64,000 nucleotides of DNA from Pseudoglutamicibacter cumminsii (lineage in GTDB: Bacteria > Actinomycetota > Actinomycetes > Actinomycetales > Micrococcaceae): positions 186,001 through 250,000 of the forward strand of contig NZ_QFWG01000001.1 in assembly GCF_003143995.1 (NCBI RefSeq). Reading direction: 5' to 3'. The first letter of the stretch is position 1. Each line of letters opens with the position of its first letter. A program made the position numbers and the translations under genes. A model generated the notes under the pieces. It was not told the origin of the DNA. It did not search any database and saw nothing but the letters and a program-made list of their open reading frames with translations. This document shows positions 45,032 through 55,495 of this stretch, in pieces.

Positions 45032-45382
45032 TCAGTGGAACGAGTCGCCGCATGCGCATGAGCCTGCAGCGTTCGGGTTGTCGATCGTGAAACCGACTTT
45101 CTCGATGGAATCTTCGAAGTCGACGGTCGATCCCGCAAGATATGGGGCCGACATCTGGTCCACGATGAGTTCAACGCCGTCGAAATCGCGGATGGCGTCG
45201 CCGTCCAGGACTCGCTCGTCGAAGTACAGCTGGTAAATCAGTCCAGAGCAGCCGCCCGGTTGAACAGCTACACGCAGACGAAGGTCATCGCGACCTTCCT
45301 GCTGAAGCAGTTCACGGACCTTACCGGCAGCGCCGTCGGTCAAAGTGACTTCGTGGCTTGCAGTTTCTGCAGCAGTTGTCAT
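45032..45382 (-). CDS. erpA: Iron-sulfur cluster insertion protein ErpA (HesB/IscA family)
   Basis: The 116-residue A-type carrier has the three conserved cysteines: GGCSGLIYQL and the C-terminal CACGDSF. It transfers Fe-S clusters to target enzymes. ATG follows GGAGGTTT. It is placed between ctaC and the M20 dipeptidase, as in many Micrococcales. A hairpin (45436-45471) lies upstream. Confidence 0.94.
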   Translation of the reverse strand: MTTAAETASHEVTLTDGAAGKVRELLQQEGRDDLRLRVAVQPGGCSGLIYQLYFDERVLDGDAIRDFDGVELIVDQMSAPYLAGSTVDFEDSIEKVGFTIDNPNAAGSCACGDSFH

Positions 45383-45435
45383 GAGAAAACCTCCATACCC
45401 AACACGCAGTGTCTCAGCGTGCCGTGTTTTGTGCG

Positions 45436-45471
45436 GTGTTCGATGGCGGTTTTTCTACCGCCATCGAACAC
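45436..45471. terminator. Hairpin between the M20 dipeptidase and erpA
   Basis: A perfect 15-bp stem (45436-45450 and 45457-45471) has loop TTTTCT. It follows the dipeptidase on the minus strand and lies in the region before erpA. Confidence 0.75.
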
Positions 45472-45502
45472 TCTGTGTTGTCTCTAGTGTAGACCCCGGG
45501 TC

Positions 45503-46918
45503 TTAGCGGTTTGAGGCGCTTGAAGCGAGGTGCGCGAGCAGCAATGCTTCGGAAAGCGTGGCCTTGTAGAAGTCTTCAATGTGAAGTGATTCGTTGGCCG
45601 AGTGTGCTCGCGTGTCTGGGTCCTCGATACCTGTGACGAGAATCTCAGCGTCTGGGAAGACTTCCTGCAGATCACCGATGAATGGGATCGATCCACCCAA
45701 GCCCATTTCTACCGGCTTGACGTTCCATGCCTGCTCGAGCGCCCACATCTTCGCCTGAGCTGCCGTGGACGATGTGTCGGTTGCAAACGATGGACCAACC
45801 TCGGTGGTCTTGTACGTGATCTGTGCGCCAAAGATGTTCTGCTTAGCGAAGTGATCTTCCATCGCCTTCGCAGCTAGTGCTGGATCCTGTCCCGGGGCCA
45901 GACGCACCGATACCTTGCCGCGCACCATCGGGATGATTGTGTTCGAAGACAACGAAACGTTGGTGATGTCCATACCGATGAGCGAAATGGCTGGCTTACG
46001 CCACAAGCGGTCTGCGATCGAACCGGTACCAGCGAGCTGCAAGCCATCGACGACGTTGGCGTCGGCACGGAAATCAGCTTCCTCGTAATCGATCTCAGCG
46101 CTGGAAGCGGTCGCGAGTCCCTCTACCGCCACGTCGCCGTTCTCATCGTGGAGGGTCGAGACCAAGCGGGCCGCGATCGTCGGGGCATCCAAAACAGGCC
46201 CGCCGAATACACCCGAGTGAACCGCATGCTCGAGTACGCGTACCTCGAACTCACCTGCAGTCAAGCCGCGCAGCGACGTGGTCAGTGCGGGCTGACCTAC
46301 CTTCCAGTTGCTGGAATCGGCCACGATAATGACGTCGGCCTTGAGCGCATCGCGGTTTTCCTTCAGGAAGTTGGCGAAAGACGGCGAACCGGCTTCCTCC
46401 TCCCCCTCAATGAAGTACGTGAGGCCCAAGCCCGTTGCTGCTGCGACCTGATCGACAGCGCGCAGTGCGCCGAGGTGGACCATGATGCCGGCCTTGTCGT
46501 CGGCGGTTCCGCGCCCATACAGGCGCCCATCGACCTCGGTTGCCTTCCAAGGATCCGTGTTCCACAGCTCGAGGTCACCGGTTGGCTGCACATCGTGGTG
46601 CGCGTACATCAGAACAGTAGGCATGCCCTCAGCGGCCTCACGACGCGCGATGACCGCAGGACGGCCCTCTACCCCATCGGGACGGGCGGCCGAAAGGATG
46701 CGGACATCATCCAGGCCAGCGGAACGGAAAAGCTCCGCAACAGCCTCGGCCGAGTCGATAACAGGCTGTGGATCGAGGTCATCCCATGCGATCGATGGGA
46801 TCTCAACGAGTGCGCTGAGCTCATTGATGAGATGCTCGCGTTGGCCGTCAACTGCGGCGCGGAGCTGATCGATGATCTCAGAAGGCACAGCGGAATGAGT
46901 TGGGTTTGTAGGTGTCAT
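45503..46918 (-). CDS. M20/M25/M40 family dipeptidase
   Basis: The 471-residue zinc peptidase has motifs YAHHDVQPTG, YGRGTADDKAG and the catalytic EGEEEAGSPSF, followed by a lid domain and the C-terminal GGSIPFIGDL with the last ligand. This resembles the CndA/Dug1-type dipeptidases. The ATG at 46918 gives a normal N-terminus; the frame is open for 103 more codons upstream, but those overlap the divergent DUF3043 gene. TAGTGT lies 7 bases before the ATG, a leaderless layout. It runs divergently from DUF3043 with 82 bases between start codons. Confidence 0.92.
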   Translation of the reverse strand: MTPTNPTHSAVPSEIIDQLRAAVDGQREHLINELSALVEIPSIAWDDLDPQPVIDSAEAVAELFRSAGLDDVRILSAARPDGVEGRPAVIARREAAEGMPTVLMYAHHDVQPTGDLELWNTDPWKATEVDGRLYGRGTADDKAGIMVHLGALRAVDQVAAATGLGLTYFIEGEEEAGSPSFANFLKENRDALKADVIIVADSSNWKVGQPALTTSLRGLTAGEFEVRVLEHAVHSGVFGGPVLDAPTIAARLVSTLHDENGDVAVEGLATASSAEIDYEEADFRADANVVDGLQLAGTGSIADRLWRKPAISLIGMDITNVSLSSNTIIPMVRGKVSVRLAPGQDPALAAKAMEDHFAKQNIFGAQITYKTTEVGPSFATDTSSTAAQAKMWALEQAWNVKPVEMGLGGSIPFIGDLQEVFPDAEILVTGIEDPDTRAHSANESLHIEDFYKATLSEALLLAHLASSASNR

Positions 46919-46925
46919 AGAACCA

Positions 46926-46993
46926 ACACTAATACGAGCAACGTGTGCAAGAACACGTCGCTGTTCGGTAAACAGTGCAAAGACCGATAAGAT
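46926..46993. promoter_or_regulatory. Divergent leaderless promoter pair (dipeptidase / DUF3043)
   Basis: On the minus strand TAGTGT (46931-46926) is 7 bases before the dipeptidase ATG. On the plus strand TAAGAT (46988-46993) is 7 bases before the DUF3043 GTG. Neither gene has a ribosome-binding site in the gap. Confidence 0.5.
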
Positions 46994-47000
46994 AAGGGCC

Positions 47001-47600
47001 GTGTTTGGTCGTAAAAAGAATGAACAGGCGGGGAACACCCCGGAACCTGTAGTGGAAGAAGACAAGGGCAGGGCACCTGGCGCCAAGAAGGGTCCTACCC
47101 CATCGCGCCGTGAACAGGAAGCAAAGAACCGCCGCCCTTTGGTGGGCGGTTCCCCGGCAGTCTCGAAGCAACGCGAACGTGAGCGCCGCGCCGCAGAAGC
47201 CGCACGCATCCGTGAAGGCATGCGCACCGGCGATGAGCGTTACCTGCTTGCCCGCGACAAGGGTCCGCAGCGTCGCTACGCCCGCGAGTTCATCGACGCC
47301 CGCACATCCATCGGTGAGACGTTGCTCATCGTTGTAGTGCTGTTCCTCGTGACCTCGCTCCTGATGTCTTCGATCCTTCCACCTGAAGCACAGGCCAACA
47401 TGGTCTTCATCATGTGGATCTACCTGTTCATCGTGATCGTGGACGGGATCTGGGCTAGCCGCCAGCTCAAGAAGCGCTTGCTCGCGAAGTTCGGCGAAGT
47501 CCAAAAGGGGACGATGTGGTACGCGTTCATGCGTGCGCTGCAGTTCCGTCCGATGCGCCAGCCTAAGCCGCAGAATAAGCGCGGCCACTACCCAGAGTAG
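47001..47600 (+). CDS. DUF3043 family membrane protein
   Basis: The 199-residue protein has a long charged N-terminal half (Lys, Arg and Glu rich), the conserved YLLARDKGPQRRYAREFID segment, then two transmembrane helices (TLLIVVVLFLVTSLLM, NMVFIMWIYLFIVIVDGIW), matching DUF3043. Function is unknown, but it is widely found next to an M20 dipeptidase in actinobacteria. The GTG start is placed by the -10 box 7 bases upstream. Confidence 0.88.
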   Translation: MFGRKKNEQAGNTPEPVVEEDKGRAPGAKKGPTPSRREQEAKNRRPLVGGSPAVSKQRERERRAAEAARIREGMRTGDERYLLARDKGPQRRYAREFIDARTSIGETLLIVVVLFLVTSLLMSSILPPEAQANMVFIMWIYLFIVIVDGIWASRQLKKRLLAKFGEVQKGTMWYAFMRALQFRPMRQPKPQNKRGHYPE

Positions 47601-47650
47601 ACCTGACGAATCGAGTAGAACTCACCAACTCAGGAGAGCTCACGAGGTAG

Positions 47651-47693
47651 AAACGGTTCGGGACCCACCTGCATGGTGGGTCCCGAACCGTTT
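47651..47693. terminator. Terminator between convergent DUF3043 and pyrD
   Basis: A perfect 19-bp stem (47651-47669 and 47675-47693) has a TGCAT loop and begins AAA and ends TTT. Confidence 0.85.
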
Positions 47694-47725
47694 AAGGAGC
47701 CTGCTATCGACGCGTGTGCCGAGTT

Positions 47726-48793
47726 TTACTTCCGGCCATAGGCTTTCTTGAGGGCACGGTTGATGCGGTGCACCCAGAACGGCCCCTCATACAGGAAAGC
47801 CGTGTAGCCCTGAACCAGATCCGCGCCGGCCTCGATGCGCTCAACGACGTCGTCACCAGACGTCACGCCACCAACGGAGATGATTGCGATATCTTTCGGA
47901 AGGGACTCTCGCAGGATCTCTAGGACCTCGATCGAGCGCTCGCGTAGTGGGCGGCCGGACAAGCCACCCGCGCCGAGAGCCGCAACCTCATTCGTTGGCG
48001 TCGAAAGTGGCTCACGCTTAATCGTCGTGTTGGTAGCGATGACCGCATCCAGGCCCAGGTCCTGAGCCAAACGGGCTACATCGCGAACGTCTTCGTCCGC
48101 GAGGTCCGGGGCAATCTTGACAGCCAGAGGCACGTGGCGATCAGTGACCACCGCATCGGCCTCTTCACGCACCGCAGTGAGCAGCGGACGCAACGATTCG
48201 ATGTCCTGGAGCATCCGTAAGCCCGGCGTATTCGGCGAGGAAACGTTGACAACCATGTAATCGGCGTACGGAGCCAGCGTGCGAGCCGAAAGACGGTAAT
48301 CATCAACCGCGTTCTCGAGCTCAACAACCTTGGTCTTGCCGATGTTCACGCCGATGATCGGGCGGATGCCCGCGCGGCGGCTCAAAACCTCACGCGTGCG
48401 CGCCAAACGCGGTGCGATCGCGGCCGCGCCTTCGTTATTGAAGCCCATGCGGTTGATGAGCGCCTTGTCCTCCACCAGACGGAACAGACGAGGCTGAGGG
48501 TTGCCGTCTTGTGCCTGGCCCGTCACCGTTCCGACTTCGATGTGGCCGAAACCAAGGTTCGTGAGCGCGGTGGTGCCGTCTCCGTGCTTATCGAAGCCAG
48601 CGGCCAGACCAAACGCCGAAGGGAACGTCAGCCCCATGACGCGCACAGGCGTCGATGGGCGGGTCCAGCGCCGCAGGACCGCGCCGAGGCCGCACTTCTC
48701 AGCCAACTTGATCATCGAAAAACCGATGTGGTGCGCCTTCTCAGCATCCATGCCCGAGAACGCAAGCTTAAAAAACGTAGGGTAAAAACGCAT
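47726..48793 (-). CDS. pyrD: Dihydroorotate dehydrogenase (quinone), class 2
   Basis: The 355-residue protein is a membrane-associated FMN enzyme. The class 2 N-terminal helix pair (FYPTFFKLAFSGMDAEKAHHIGFSMI) precedes the barrel with GFGHIEVGTVTGQAQDGNPQPR, NRMGFNNEG, NVSSPNTPGLR with the catalytic serine nearby, and SVGGVTSGDD. It oxidises dihydroorotate with menaquinone in pyrimidine synthesis. The ATG at 48793 with AGGAAG 7 bases upstream is used rather than the TTG one codon earlier. Confidence 0.95.
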   Translation of the reverse strand: MRFYPTFFKLAFSGMDAEKAHHIGFSMIKLAEKCGLGAVLRRWTRPSTPVRVMGLTFPSAFGLAAGFDKHGDGTTALTNLGFGHIEVGTVTGQAQDGNPQPRLFRLVEDKALINRMGFNNEGAAAIAPRLARTREVLSRRAGIRPIIGVNIGKTKVVELENAVDDYRLSARTLAPYADYMVVNVSSPNTPGLRMLQDIESLRPLLTAVREEADAVVTDRHVPLAVKIAPDLADEDVRDVARLAQDLGLDAVIATNTTIKREPLSTPTNEVAALGAGGLSGRPLRERSIEVLEILRESLPKDIAIISVGGVTSGDDVVERIEAGADLVQGYTAFLYEGPFWVHRINRALKKAYGRK

Positions 48794-48852
48794 CAAGCAA
48801 CTTCCTGATCAACACAACTGCCCGGATCACAACAACGCTCACAATGCATGAG

Positions 48853-49695
48853 CTAAACCTCTGCTCCGCCTGAGTTGGCCGGCGGCGCTTCATGCGGAGA
48901 ATCCAACGAAACCGGCTTATTCACCGCACCACCAAAACGGCGGTCCCGCGAAACATACTGCTCTAAGGAATGCCAGAACACTTCGCGGTTCATGTCCGGC
49001 CACAACGTGTCTAGGAAAACCAATTCGGCGTACGCGGACTGCCACAGCAAGAAGTTCGAGATCCGCTGCTCCCCCGAGGTACGCAAGAACAAATCAACGT
49101 CGGGCAGGTCCGGCTGATACATCCGCGCGCCTAGCGCTTTCTCCGTGATCCCTCGCGCAGAGACCGCACCGGAAGCGTAATCGGATGCCAAAGCCTGGAC
49201 CGCGTGCATGATCTCGGAACGGCCGCCGTAATTGACACACATCACTAGATCCATCACGGTGTTGTTCCGCGTCATCTCTTCGGCAGTCTGCAATTCAGAA
49301 ATGACGGACTTCCACAACCGCCCGGGTTCACCAGACCAGCGGACACGAACACCCCACTCGTTCAACGTGTCACGTTGCCGGCGCAAAACATCGCGCGACA
49401 AACCCATCAGGAAGCGGACCTCTTCAGGGCTGCGCTTCCAGTTCTCAGTAGAAAACGCGTACACCGAAACATGCTTGATGCCGGCCTCAATAGCGCCAGC
49501 AACAACATCCAGAAGCGCCTGCTCCCCCGCCCTGTGCCCCTCTGTGCGTGGCAGGCCCCGCTGATTCGCCCATCGGCCGTTGCCATCCATCACGATGCCA
49601 ACATGACGAGGCAATAAAGACTTCTTATATCCCGGAGCGAAGCGGACAGGCCCCTCGCCCGGGGCGGGAACCGAAGCGGAAGAAACATCAGCCAC
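48853..49695 (-). CDS. uppS: Isoprenyl (undecaprenyl) diphosphate synthase UppS
   Basis: The 280-residue cis-prenyltransferase has HVGIVMDGNGRWANQRGLPR with the catalytic aspartate, STENWKRSPEEV, and RTSGEQRISNFLLWQSAYAE near the C-terminus. It makes the C55 (or shorter) polyprenyl diphosphate for cell-wall synthesis. The start is the ATG 20 bases after the recO stop, and the order uppS-recO-leuA is a usual Micrococcales order. An N-terminal extension of about 30 residues precedes the core. Confidence 0.95.
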   Translation of the reverse strand: MADVSSASVPAPGEGPVRFAPGYKKSLLPRHVGIVMDGNGRWANQRGLPRTEGHRAGEQALLDVVAGAIEAGIKHVSVYAFSTENWKRSPEEVRFLMGLSRDVLRRQRDTLNEWGVRVRWSGEPGRLWKSVISELQTAEEMTRNNTVMDLVMCVNYGGRSEIMHAVQALASDYASGAVSARGITEKALGARMYQPDLPDVDLFLRTSGEQRISNFLLWQSAYAELVFLDTLWPDMNREVFWHSLEQYVSRDRRFGGAVNKPVSLDSPHEAPPANSGGAEV

Positions 49696-49715
49696 TATGA
49701 GCGCAAACCTCCGAC

Positions 49716-50480
49716 CTAAACTTCCTGCGCGCGATCCAGCACACTCAACGACTTAACCGAACGTTCGAGGTGCCACTGCACATATTGTGTCACGATCTCA
49801 CCGGCCTGCCGCATCGTTGCCTGATCGGCGCGCTGAACCCTCTCCCACTCCCCCGTGTTCAAGGCATCCAGCAGGTCCATGACCTCAGGCGAGGGACTGC
49901 GGGAGCCAGCGGGACGGCAATCGGGGCACACAGCTCCACCGAGCGGAACGTTGACACTGCGATGAGGGCCAGGCATACCGCATCGAACGCATTCAGCGAA
50001 CGACGCCGCCCAGCCTGCCACGGCCAGCGAACGCAGAATATAGGAATCCAGCACAGCGAACGGATGCAACTGGCTGTTCGCAAGCGCATTCAGCGCCCCG
50101 TAGAGCAGCGTGAACTGCGTGTGGGTCGAATCCGCATCATCACGCGTGAGCTTTTCGGCGACCTCAACCATGACGGCGGCGCAACTGTAGCGAACATAGT
50201 CCGCGCTCAACGCGGCGCCGTATGCCTCCACGATCTGCGCCTGCGTCACGGTGTCCAGGTTCCGGCCCTTAGCGAACTGAGCGTCGATGACCATGCCCGG
50301 TTCCAGCACCGCACCGAACCGCGAGGACGTCCGACGGACACCCTTCGCGACAGCCCGCACCTGACCGTGCGCCTGCGTCAGCAACACCACGATGCGGTCA
50401 GCCTCCGCGAGCTTGTAATGGCGCAACACAACAGCGCGATCCCTGAAGGAACGCGCCGAGAAAGTTGAACCACGGGCCAT
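49716..50480 (-). CDS. recO: DNA repair protein RecO
   Basis: The 254-residue protein has the OB domain (RDRAVVLRHYKLAEADRIVVL...GVRRTSSRFG), a helical domain and the four-cysteine zinc finger (CVRCG and CPDC, residues about 178-203). It loads RecA at single-strand gaps in the RecFOR pathway. The start ATG is six bases after TAGGGT, a leaderless layout nearly identical to that of arc. It is followed by uppS. Confidence 0.93.
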   Translation of the reverse strand: MARGSTFSARSFRDRAVVLRHYKLAEADRIVVLLTQAHGQVRAVAKGVRRTSSRFGAVLEPGMVIDAQFAKGRNLDTVTQAQIVEAYGAALSADYVRYSCAAVMVEVAEKLTRDDADSTHTQFTLLYGALNALANSQLHPFAVLDSYILRSLAVAGWAASFAECVRCGMPGPHRSVNVPLGGAVCPDCRPAGSRSPSPEVMDLLDALNTGEWERVQRADQATMRQAGEIVTQYVQWHLERSVKSLSVLDRAQEV

Positions 50481-50486
50481 ACCTAC

Positions 50487-50492
50487 ACCCTA
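50487..50492 (-). promoter_or_regulatory. -10 box (TAGGGT) of a leaderless recO transcript
   Basis: TAGGGT, six bases (GTAGGT), then ATG on the minus strand; the same box and gap length occur at arc. Confidence 0.45.
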
Positions 50493-50510
50493 TATACAGG
50501 AGCTGACACA

Positions 50511-50554
50511 CGTGTGGGTGGGGTGCGCGGTTGAATGCGCACCCCACCCACACG
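50511..50554. terminator. Hairpin after leuA
   Basis: A perfect 18-bp stem (50511-50528 and 50537-50554) has an 8-base loop, just beyond the leuA stop and before the recO promoter. Confidence 0.8.
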
Positions 50555-50568
50555 GACTGAATGTTTGA

Positions 50569-52332
<1,764 letters not shown>

Positions 52333-52386
52333 TTAGCTCCTGTAGACAACGAAGGTGCAACGGCCGGGCGCGAAAGTTTCCGCAAC

Positions 52387-52482
52387 AAAAGACTCCGCGA
52401 CGAGATTCGGCCGAAACGTTGATCTGCAACGTGCTTACCGAGCGGTAACGCTCAGGTTCAGGACTCTGGCATCTCGTCGCGG
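52387..52482 (-). promoter_or_regulatory. leuA attenuator region
   Basis: A 12-base segment in the leader-peptide reading frame (52471-52482) is perfectly complementary to 52395-52406, and the second arm is followed after four bases by TTTT (52390-52387). The pairing could act as a terminator, with the first arm covered when a ribosome stalls at the CTT codons just upstream. Two small hairpins lie in the loop. The model is inference from the sequence. Confidence 0.6.
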
Positions 52483-52514
52483 CAAGCAAGAAGAAGCATG
52501 CGCACCGTGATCAT
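52458..52514 (-). CDS. leuA leader peptide
   Basis: An 18-codon ORF too short for standard gene calling encodes MITVRMLLLACRDEMPES and then TGA. It has three adjacent CTT leucine codons (residues 7-9) about 130 bases upstream of leuA. TAGGTT lies 7 bases before its ATG (52527-52522), so the transcript probably starts at the peptide, as in other actinobacterial amino-acid leaders. Stalling at the Leu codons when leucine is scarce would change the downstream folding. An internal ATG (codon 6) is an alternative start. Confidence 0.65.
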   Translation of the reverse strand: MITVRMLLLACRDEMPES

Positions 52515-52586
52515 GTGTACAAACCTAACACTCGCCTCAAGTGCGGTCGCATATTCATGACGAAACAGCGTTAGAAAGCGAAACGG

Positions 52587-52606
52587 GGCCTTTGAAAACT
52601 GAGGCC
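52587..52606. terminator. Weak hairpin after era
   Basis: GGCCT and AGGCC with a 10-base loop lie just past the era stop on the minus strand. The stem is only 5 bp, so the role is uncertain. Confidence 0.25.
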
Positions 52607-52612
52607 ATCCGC

Positions 52613-53542
52613 TTAGAAACCAAAACGATCAAGGTGCCGGGCGTCGCGTTGCCAGTCCTTGGCGACCTTGACCCGGATGTCGAGGTAGACCTTGGTTCCG
52701 AGCATCGCTTCGATCGAGCGGCGGGCGCGTTGCCCAACGTCGCGCAACCGCGAGCCACGCTTTCCGATCACGATGGCTTTCTGCGAGTCGCGCTCAACGT
52801 ACAGCGTCGCGTAGATGTCGGTCAGCGGGTTGTCTTCGGGGCGGTCTTCGCGCGGTTCCATCTCTTCGATGGTCACAGTCAGGGAGTGCGGAAGTTCCTC
52901 GCGGACACCCTCAAGAGCCGCTTCGCGAATGAACTCCGAAACGAGCTTGAGCTCAGGCTGGTCCGTGACATCGCCGTCCGGATACAGTGGCGGAGAAACC
53001 GGCATGTGTTCAGCCATCACGTTTTCAAGCGCGTCAAGCTGGTCGCCCTTAACCGCGGAGACAGGCACGATGTCCTTGAAACCGCCGGGCAACAGCTCGT
53101 CCCCCATCGCCTGGACCTCGAGCAAGTGGTTCGCGACCCTCGCCTTGTCAACCGTGTCAGTCTTAGTCACGATCGCGATGACCGGCGTGCGCTTAACCTT
53201 GGCGAGCTGTTCAACGATGAACCGATCCCCCGGTCCTACAGCCTGATTTGCGGGCGTGCAGAAACCGATGACATCGACTTCCCGCAAAGTGTCTTCAACT
53301 AGGTCGTTGAGCCGGTGCCCCAACAACGTCCGCGGGCGGTGAATACCCGGAGTATCAACCAGGATGAGTTGAAAATTCTCGCGATGAACTACACCGCGGA
53401 TCGTGTGCCGGGTTGTCTGTGGCTTATTCGACGTGATCGCGATCTTCTGCCCCACCAACGCGTTAGTCAGCGTCGACTTTCCTGCATTAGGGCGGCCAAC
53501 AAGGGAAATAAAACCTGCGCGGAAATCGGAACTTGAAGTCAT
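52613..53542 (-). CDS. era: GTPase Era
   Basis: The 309-residue protein has G1 GRPNAGKST, G3 DTPG, G4 TKTD and the effector region PQTTRHTIRG, followed by a C-terminal KH domain with VIGKRGSRLRDVG. Era binds 16S rRNA and takes part in small-subunit assembly. The ATG directly abuts the stop of the upstream CNNM protein gene (no gap). Together with ybeY and phoH this is a ribosome-maturation cluster. Confidence 0.96.
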   Translation of the reverse strand: MTSSSDFRAGFISLVGRPNAGKSTLTNALVGQKIAITSNKPQTTRHTIRGVVHRENFQLILVDTPGIHRPRTLLGHRLNDLVEDTLREVDVIGFCTPANQAVGPGDRFIVEQLAKVKRTPVIAIVTKTDTVDKARVANHLLEVQAMGDELLPGGFKDIVPVSAVKGDQLDALENVMAEHMPVSPPLYPDGDVTDQPELKLVSEFIREAALEGVREELPHSLTVTIEEMEPREDRPEDNPLTDIYATLYVERDSQKAIVIGKRGSRLRDVGQRARRSIEAMLGTKVYLDIRVKVAKDWQRDARHLDRFGF

Positions 53543-55015
53543 CTAGTGGCGCTCGCTTTCACGGTTCGTCGAAGTCCGCGGAGCTTTCCTAACGGACCCA
53601 TCTTCACTGTCCAGTGTGCCACGCGATGCCTTGTGGCCTTCCCTCGCCTCATGCTCATCTGTTCGCTCGGCACGCAGGCGTTCATAGCGTTGCATCGTGG
53701 ACTCGTCGTCATCCCCGCCAAAGTCATCAACGAACTCATCGGCAGAGCCCTCCGAATCAAAGCCACTCGAAACTCGCGGCTCAACCTCGGTAACCCTGAT
53801 CTTGCCGGGACGGTTGCGGCGGCCTTCAAGGGTCATGACTTCTAGACGCAAACCATCGATTTCAGCAACGGAACCCACAATCGGAACCTTGCCGATGAGC
53901 TTGCCGATCAAGCCAGCCACTGTGTCGACATCCTCATCGCGCAACTCGCGGTCAAACAGCTCACCGAGGTGCTCAATCTGGAAGCCCGCATCGACTTCGT
54001 AGCTGCCGTCCTCGAGCTGCGTGTAATCCGGTGTATCCGTGTCGTATTCGTCGTCGATGTCGCCGACAAGTTCCTCAAGCAAGTCCTCGAGGGTGATCAG
54101 GCCGGCCGTGCCGCCGTACTCATCCACGACAATCGCGAAGTGGGTGGATTCGCGCTGAAACTCTTGCAACAGTTCGTTCACGTGCTTCGAGTCCGGTACG
54201 AATCGCGCACGCCGAGCAACCTCAAGAACGTTCGTCGCGTTGAGTTCATCCGAATACAGGTTGCCGATCACATCTTTGAGGTGAACGACGCCGCGAACGT
54301 CGTCGTTGTCTTCACCGATCACCGGTACACGTGAACAGCCCGAACGCATGAACAGCCGGATCGCGTCTTCAGCCGAAGAATCGGCAGAGATCGTGACCAT
54401 GTCAGTGCGAGGGACCATGAGGCTGCGAACCAGCGTGTCATCGAGCTCGAAAACCGAGTGGATAAGTTCCGCTTCGGCATCGTCGATCTGATGAGTTTCC
54501 GACGCCCGCTCCAGCATGTCGCGGAAGTGCTCCTCCGTGAAGAAGGTAGCGCCGGGGCGGGCGCCCTTCGGGGTCGCCATCGAAACAAGCCACGAGGACA
54601 CCGGACCGAGCAACCACGTCACGAAACGCACAATCCACGCCGTAAAGAGAACGGTTTTCTCTGCGTGCCGCTGACCGTACTGACGCGAGGCAAAACCAAC
54701 GACGAGGATCGAAAGAACCGCTGTCACGAGCGCTGCAAGACCTGCAGCGGCCAAAGGGTGCGGGAAAACGTAGAAGAATGCACAAGCCAGCGCGATGCCC
54801 GCCAAAGATTCAGTCCAGACGCGCCAGAACCTGATGGCGTAGGTGTGCTGAGTCGGCTTTGCGAGGATTTTCCGCAAAAGATTGCGGCGCGGATGGTCAG
54901 TGAGCTCTTCAGCCGCCGGGCGAGATAGCGCCAAAAAGGCGGCCTCCGCTGTGCTCAATAGCCACGCCAGAGCAAAGAAAAGGCTCGCGGCGCAGAACAA
55001 TAAAACGCTGGTCAT
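53543..55015 (-). CDS. CNNM/CorC-type transporter-associated protein (hemolysin family)
   Basis: The 490-residue protein has an N-terminal CNNM membrane domain (about residues 1-150), two CBS domains (VPRTDMVTISADSSAEDAIRL and VVDEYGGTAGLITLEDLLEE regions, about 205-330) and a CorC/HlyC domain (about 345-420). A long acidic tail (SDEFVDDFGGDDDESTMQRY) follows. The family is linked to magnesium and cobalt export and is often named hemolysin without toxin activity. It is four bases from ybeY upstream and directly followed by era. Confidence 0.92.
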   Translation of the reverse strand: MTSVLLFCAASLFFALAWLLSTAEAAFLALSRPAAEELTDHPRRNLLRKILAKPTQHTYAIRFWRVWTESLAGIALACAFFYVFPHPLAAAGLAALVTAVLSILVVGFASRQYGQRHAEKTVLFTAWIVRFVTWLLGPVSSWLVSMATPKGARPGATFFTEEHFRDMLERASETHQIDDAEAELIHSVFELDDTLVRSLMVPRTDMVTISADSSAEDAIRLFMRSGCSRVPVIGEDNDDVRGVVHLKDVIGNLYSDELNATNVLEVARRARFVPDSKHVNELLQEFQRESTHFAIVVDEYGGTAGLITLEDLLEELVGDIDDEYDTDTPDYTQLEDGSYEVDAGFQIEHLGELFDRELRDEDVDTVAGLIGKLIGKVPIVGSVAEIDGLRLEVMTLEGRRNRPGKIRVTEVEPRVSSGFDSEGSADEFVDDFGGDDDESTMQRYERLRAERTDEHEAREGHKASRGTLDSEDGSVRKAPRTSTNRESERH

Positions 55016-55018
55016 AAG

Positions 55019-55495
55019 TTAGTGGGTTTCAGTTTCTTTCGGTGCTGGTCGGTTCAAGAACTTTTCAAGCAGCTCACGTTGCAAGCCGAACATTTCCGCC
55101 TTAGCTTCAGGCTCATCGTGATCGAAACCGAGCAGATGTAGGAACCCGTGGGTCAGCAGAAGGCAGATCTCATCTTGAGTTGAATGGCCATGAGCCTTTG
55201 CCTGCTTTGCCGCAACGGTTGGGCTGATCACGATGTCGCCCATGACTCCCGGCGGTGTCGGACGTTGCGGTGTTCCCGGGCGAAGCTCGTCCATAGGAAA
55301 GCTCATGACGTCAGTTGTATCCGGGAGGTCCAGCCAGTCGATGTGGAGCTGTTCCATCGCCTCATCATCGATGAGGGTCACGCCGAGCTCAGCATCCGGG
55401 TGGATGTAGAGCTCATCCATCAGGAACGCGGCGAGCGAGCCAAGTTGTTCGAGATCGCATTCGTGTTCGGTCTCGTTGTGGATCTCAACGCTCAT
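55019..55495 (-). CDS. ybeY: Endoribonuclease YbeY
   Basis: The 158-residue zinc nuclease has the motif HGFLHLLGFDHDEPE with three histidines. It matures the 3' end of 16S rRNA and works in rRNA quality control. Its ATG overlaps the phoH stop (ATGA) and the CNNM gene begins four bases after its stop. Confidence 0.96.
   Translation of the reverse strand: MSVEIHNETEHECDLEQLGSLAAFLMDELYIHPDAELGVTLIDDEAMEQLHIDWLDLPDTTDVMSFPMDELRPGTPQRPTPPGVMGDIVISPTVAAKQAKAHGHSTQDEICLLLTHGFLHLLGFDHDEPEAKAEMFGLQRELLEKFLNRPAPKETETH

Noticed and set aside
46919-47227. Longer N-terminus for the M20 dipeptidase
   Set aside because: The 103 extra codons overlap the divergent DUF3043 gene and have no dipeptidase similarity.
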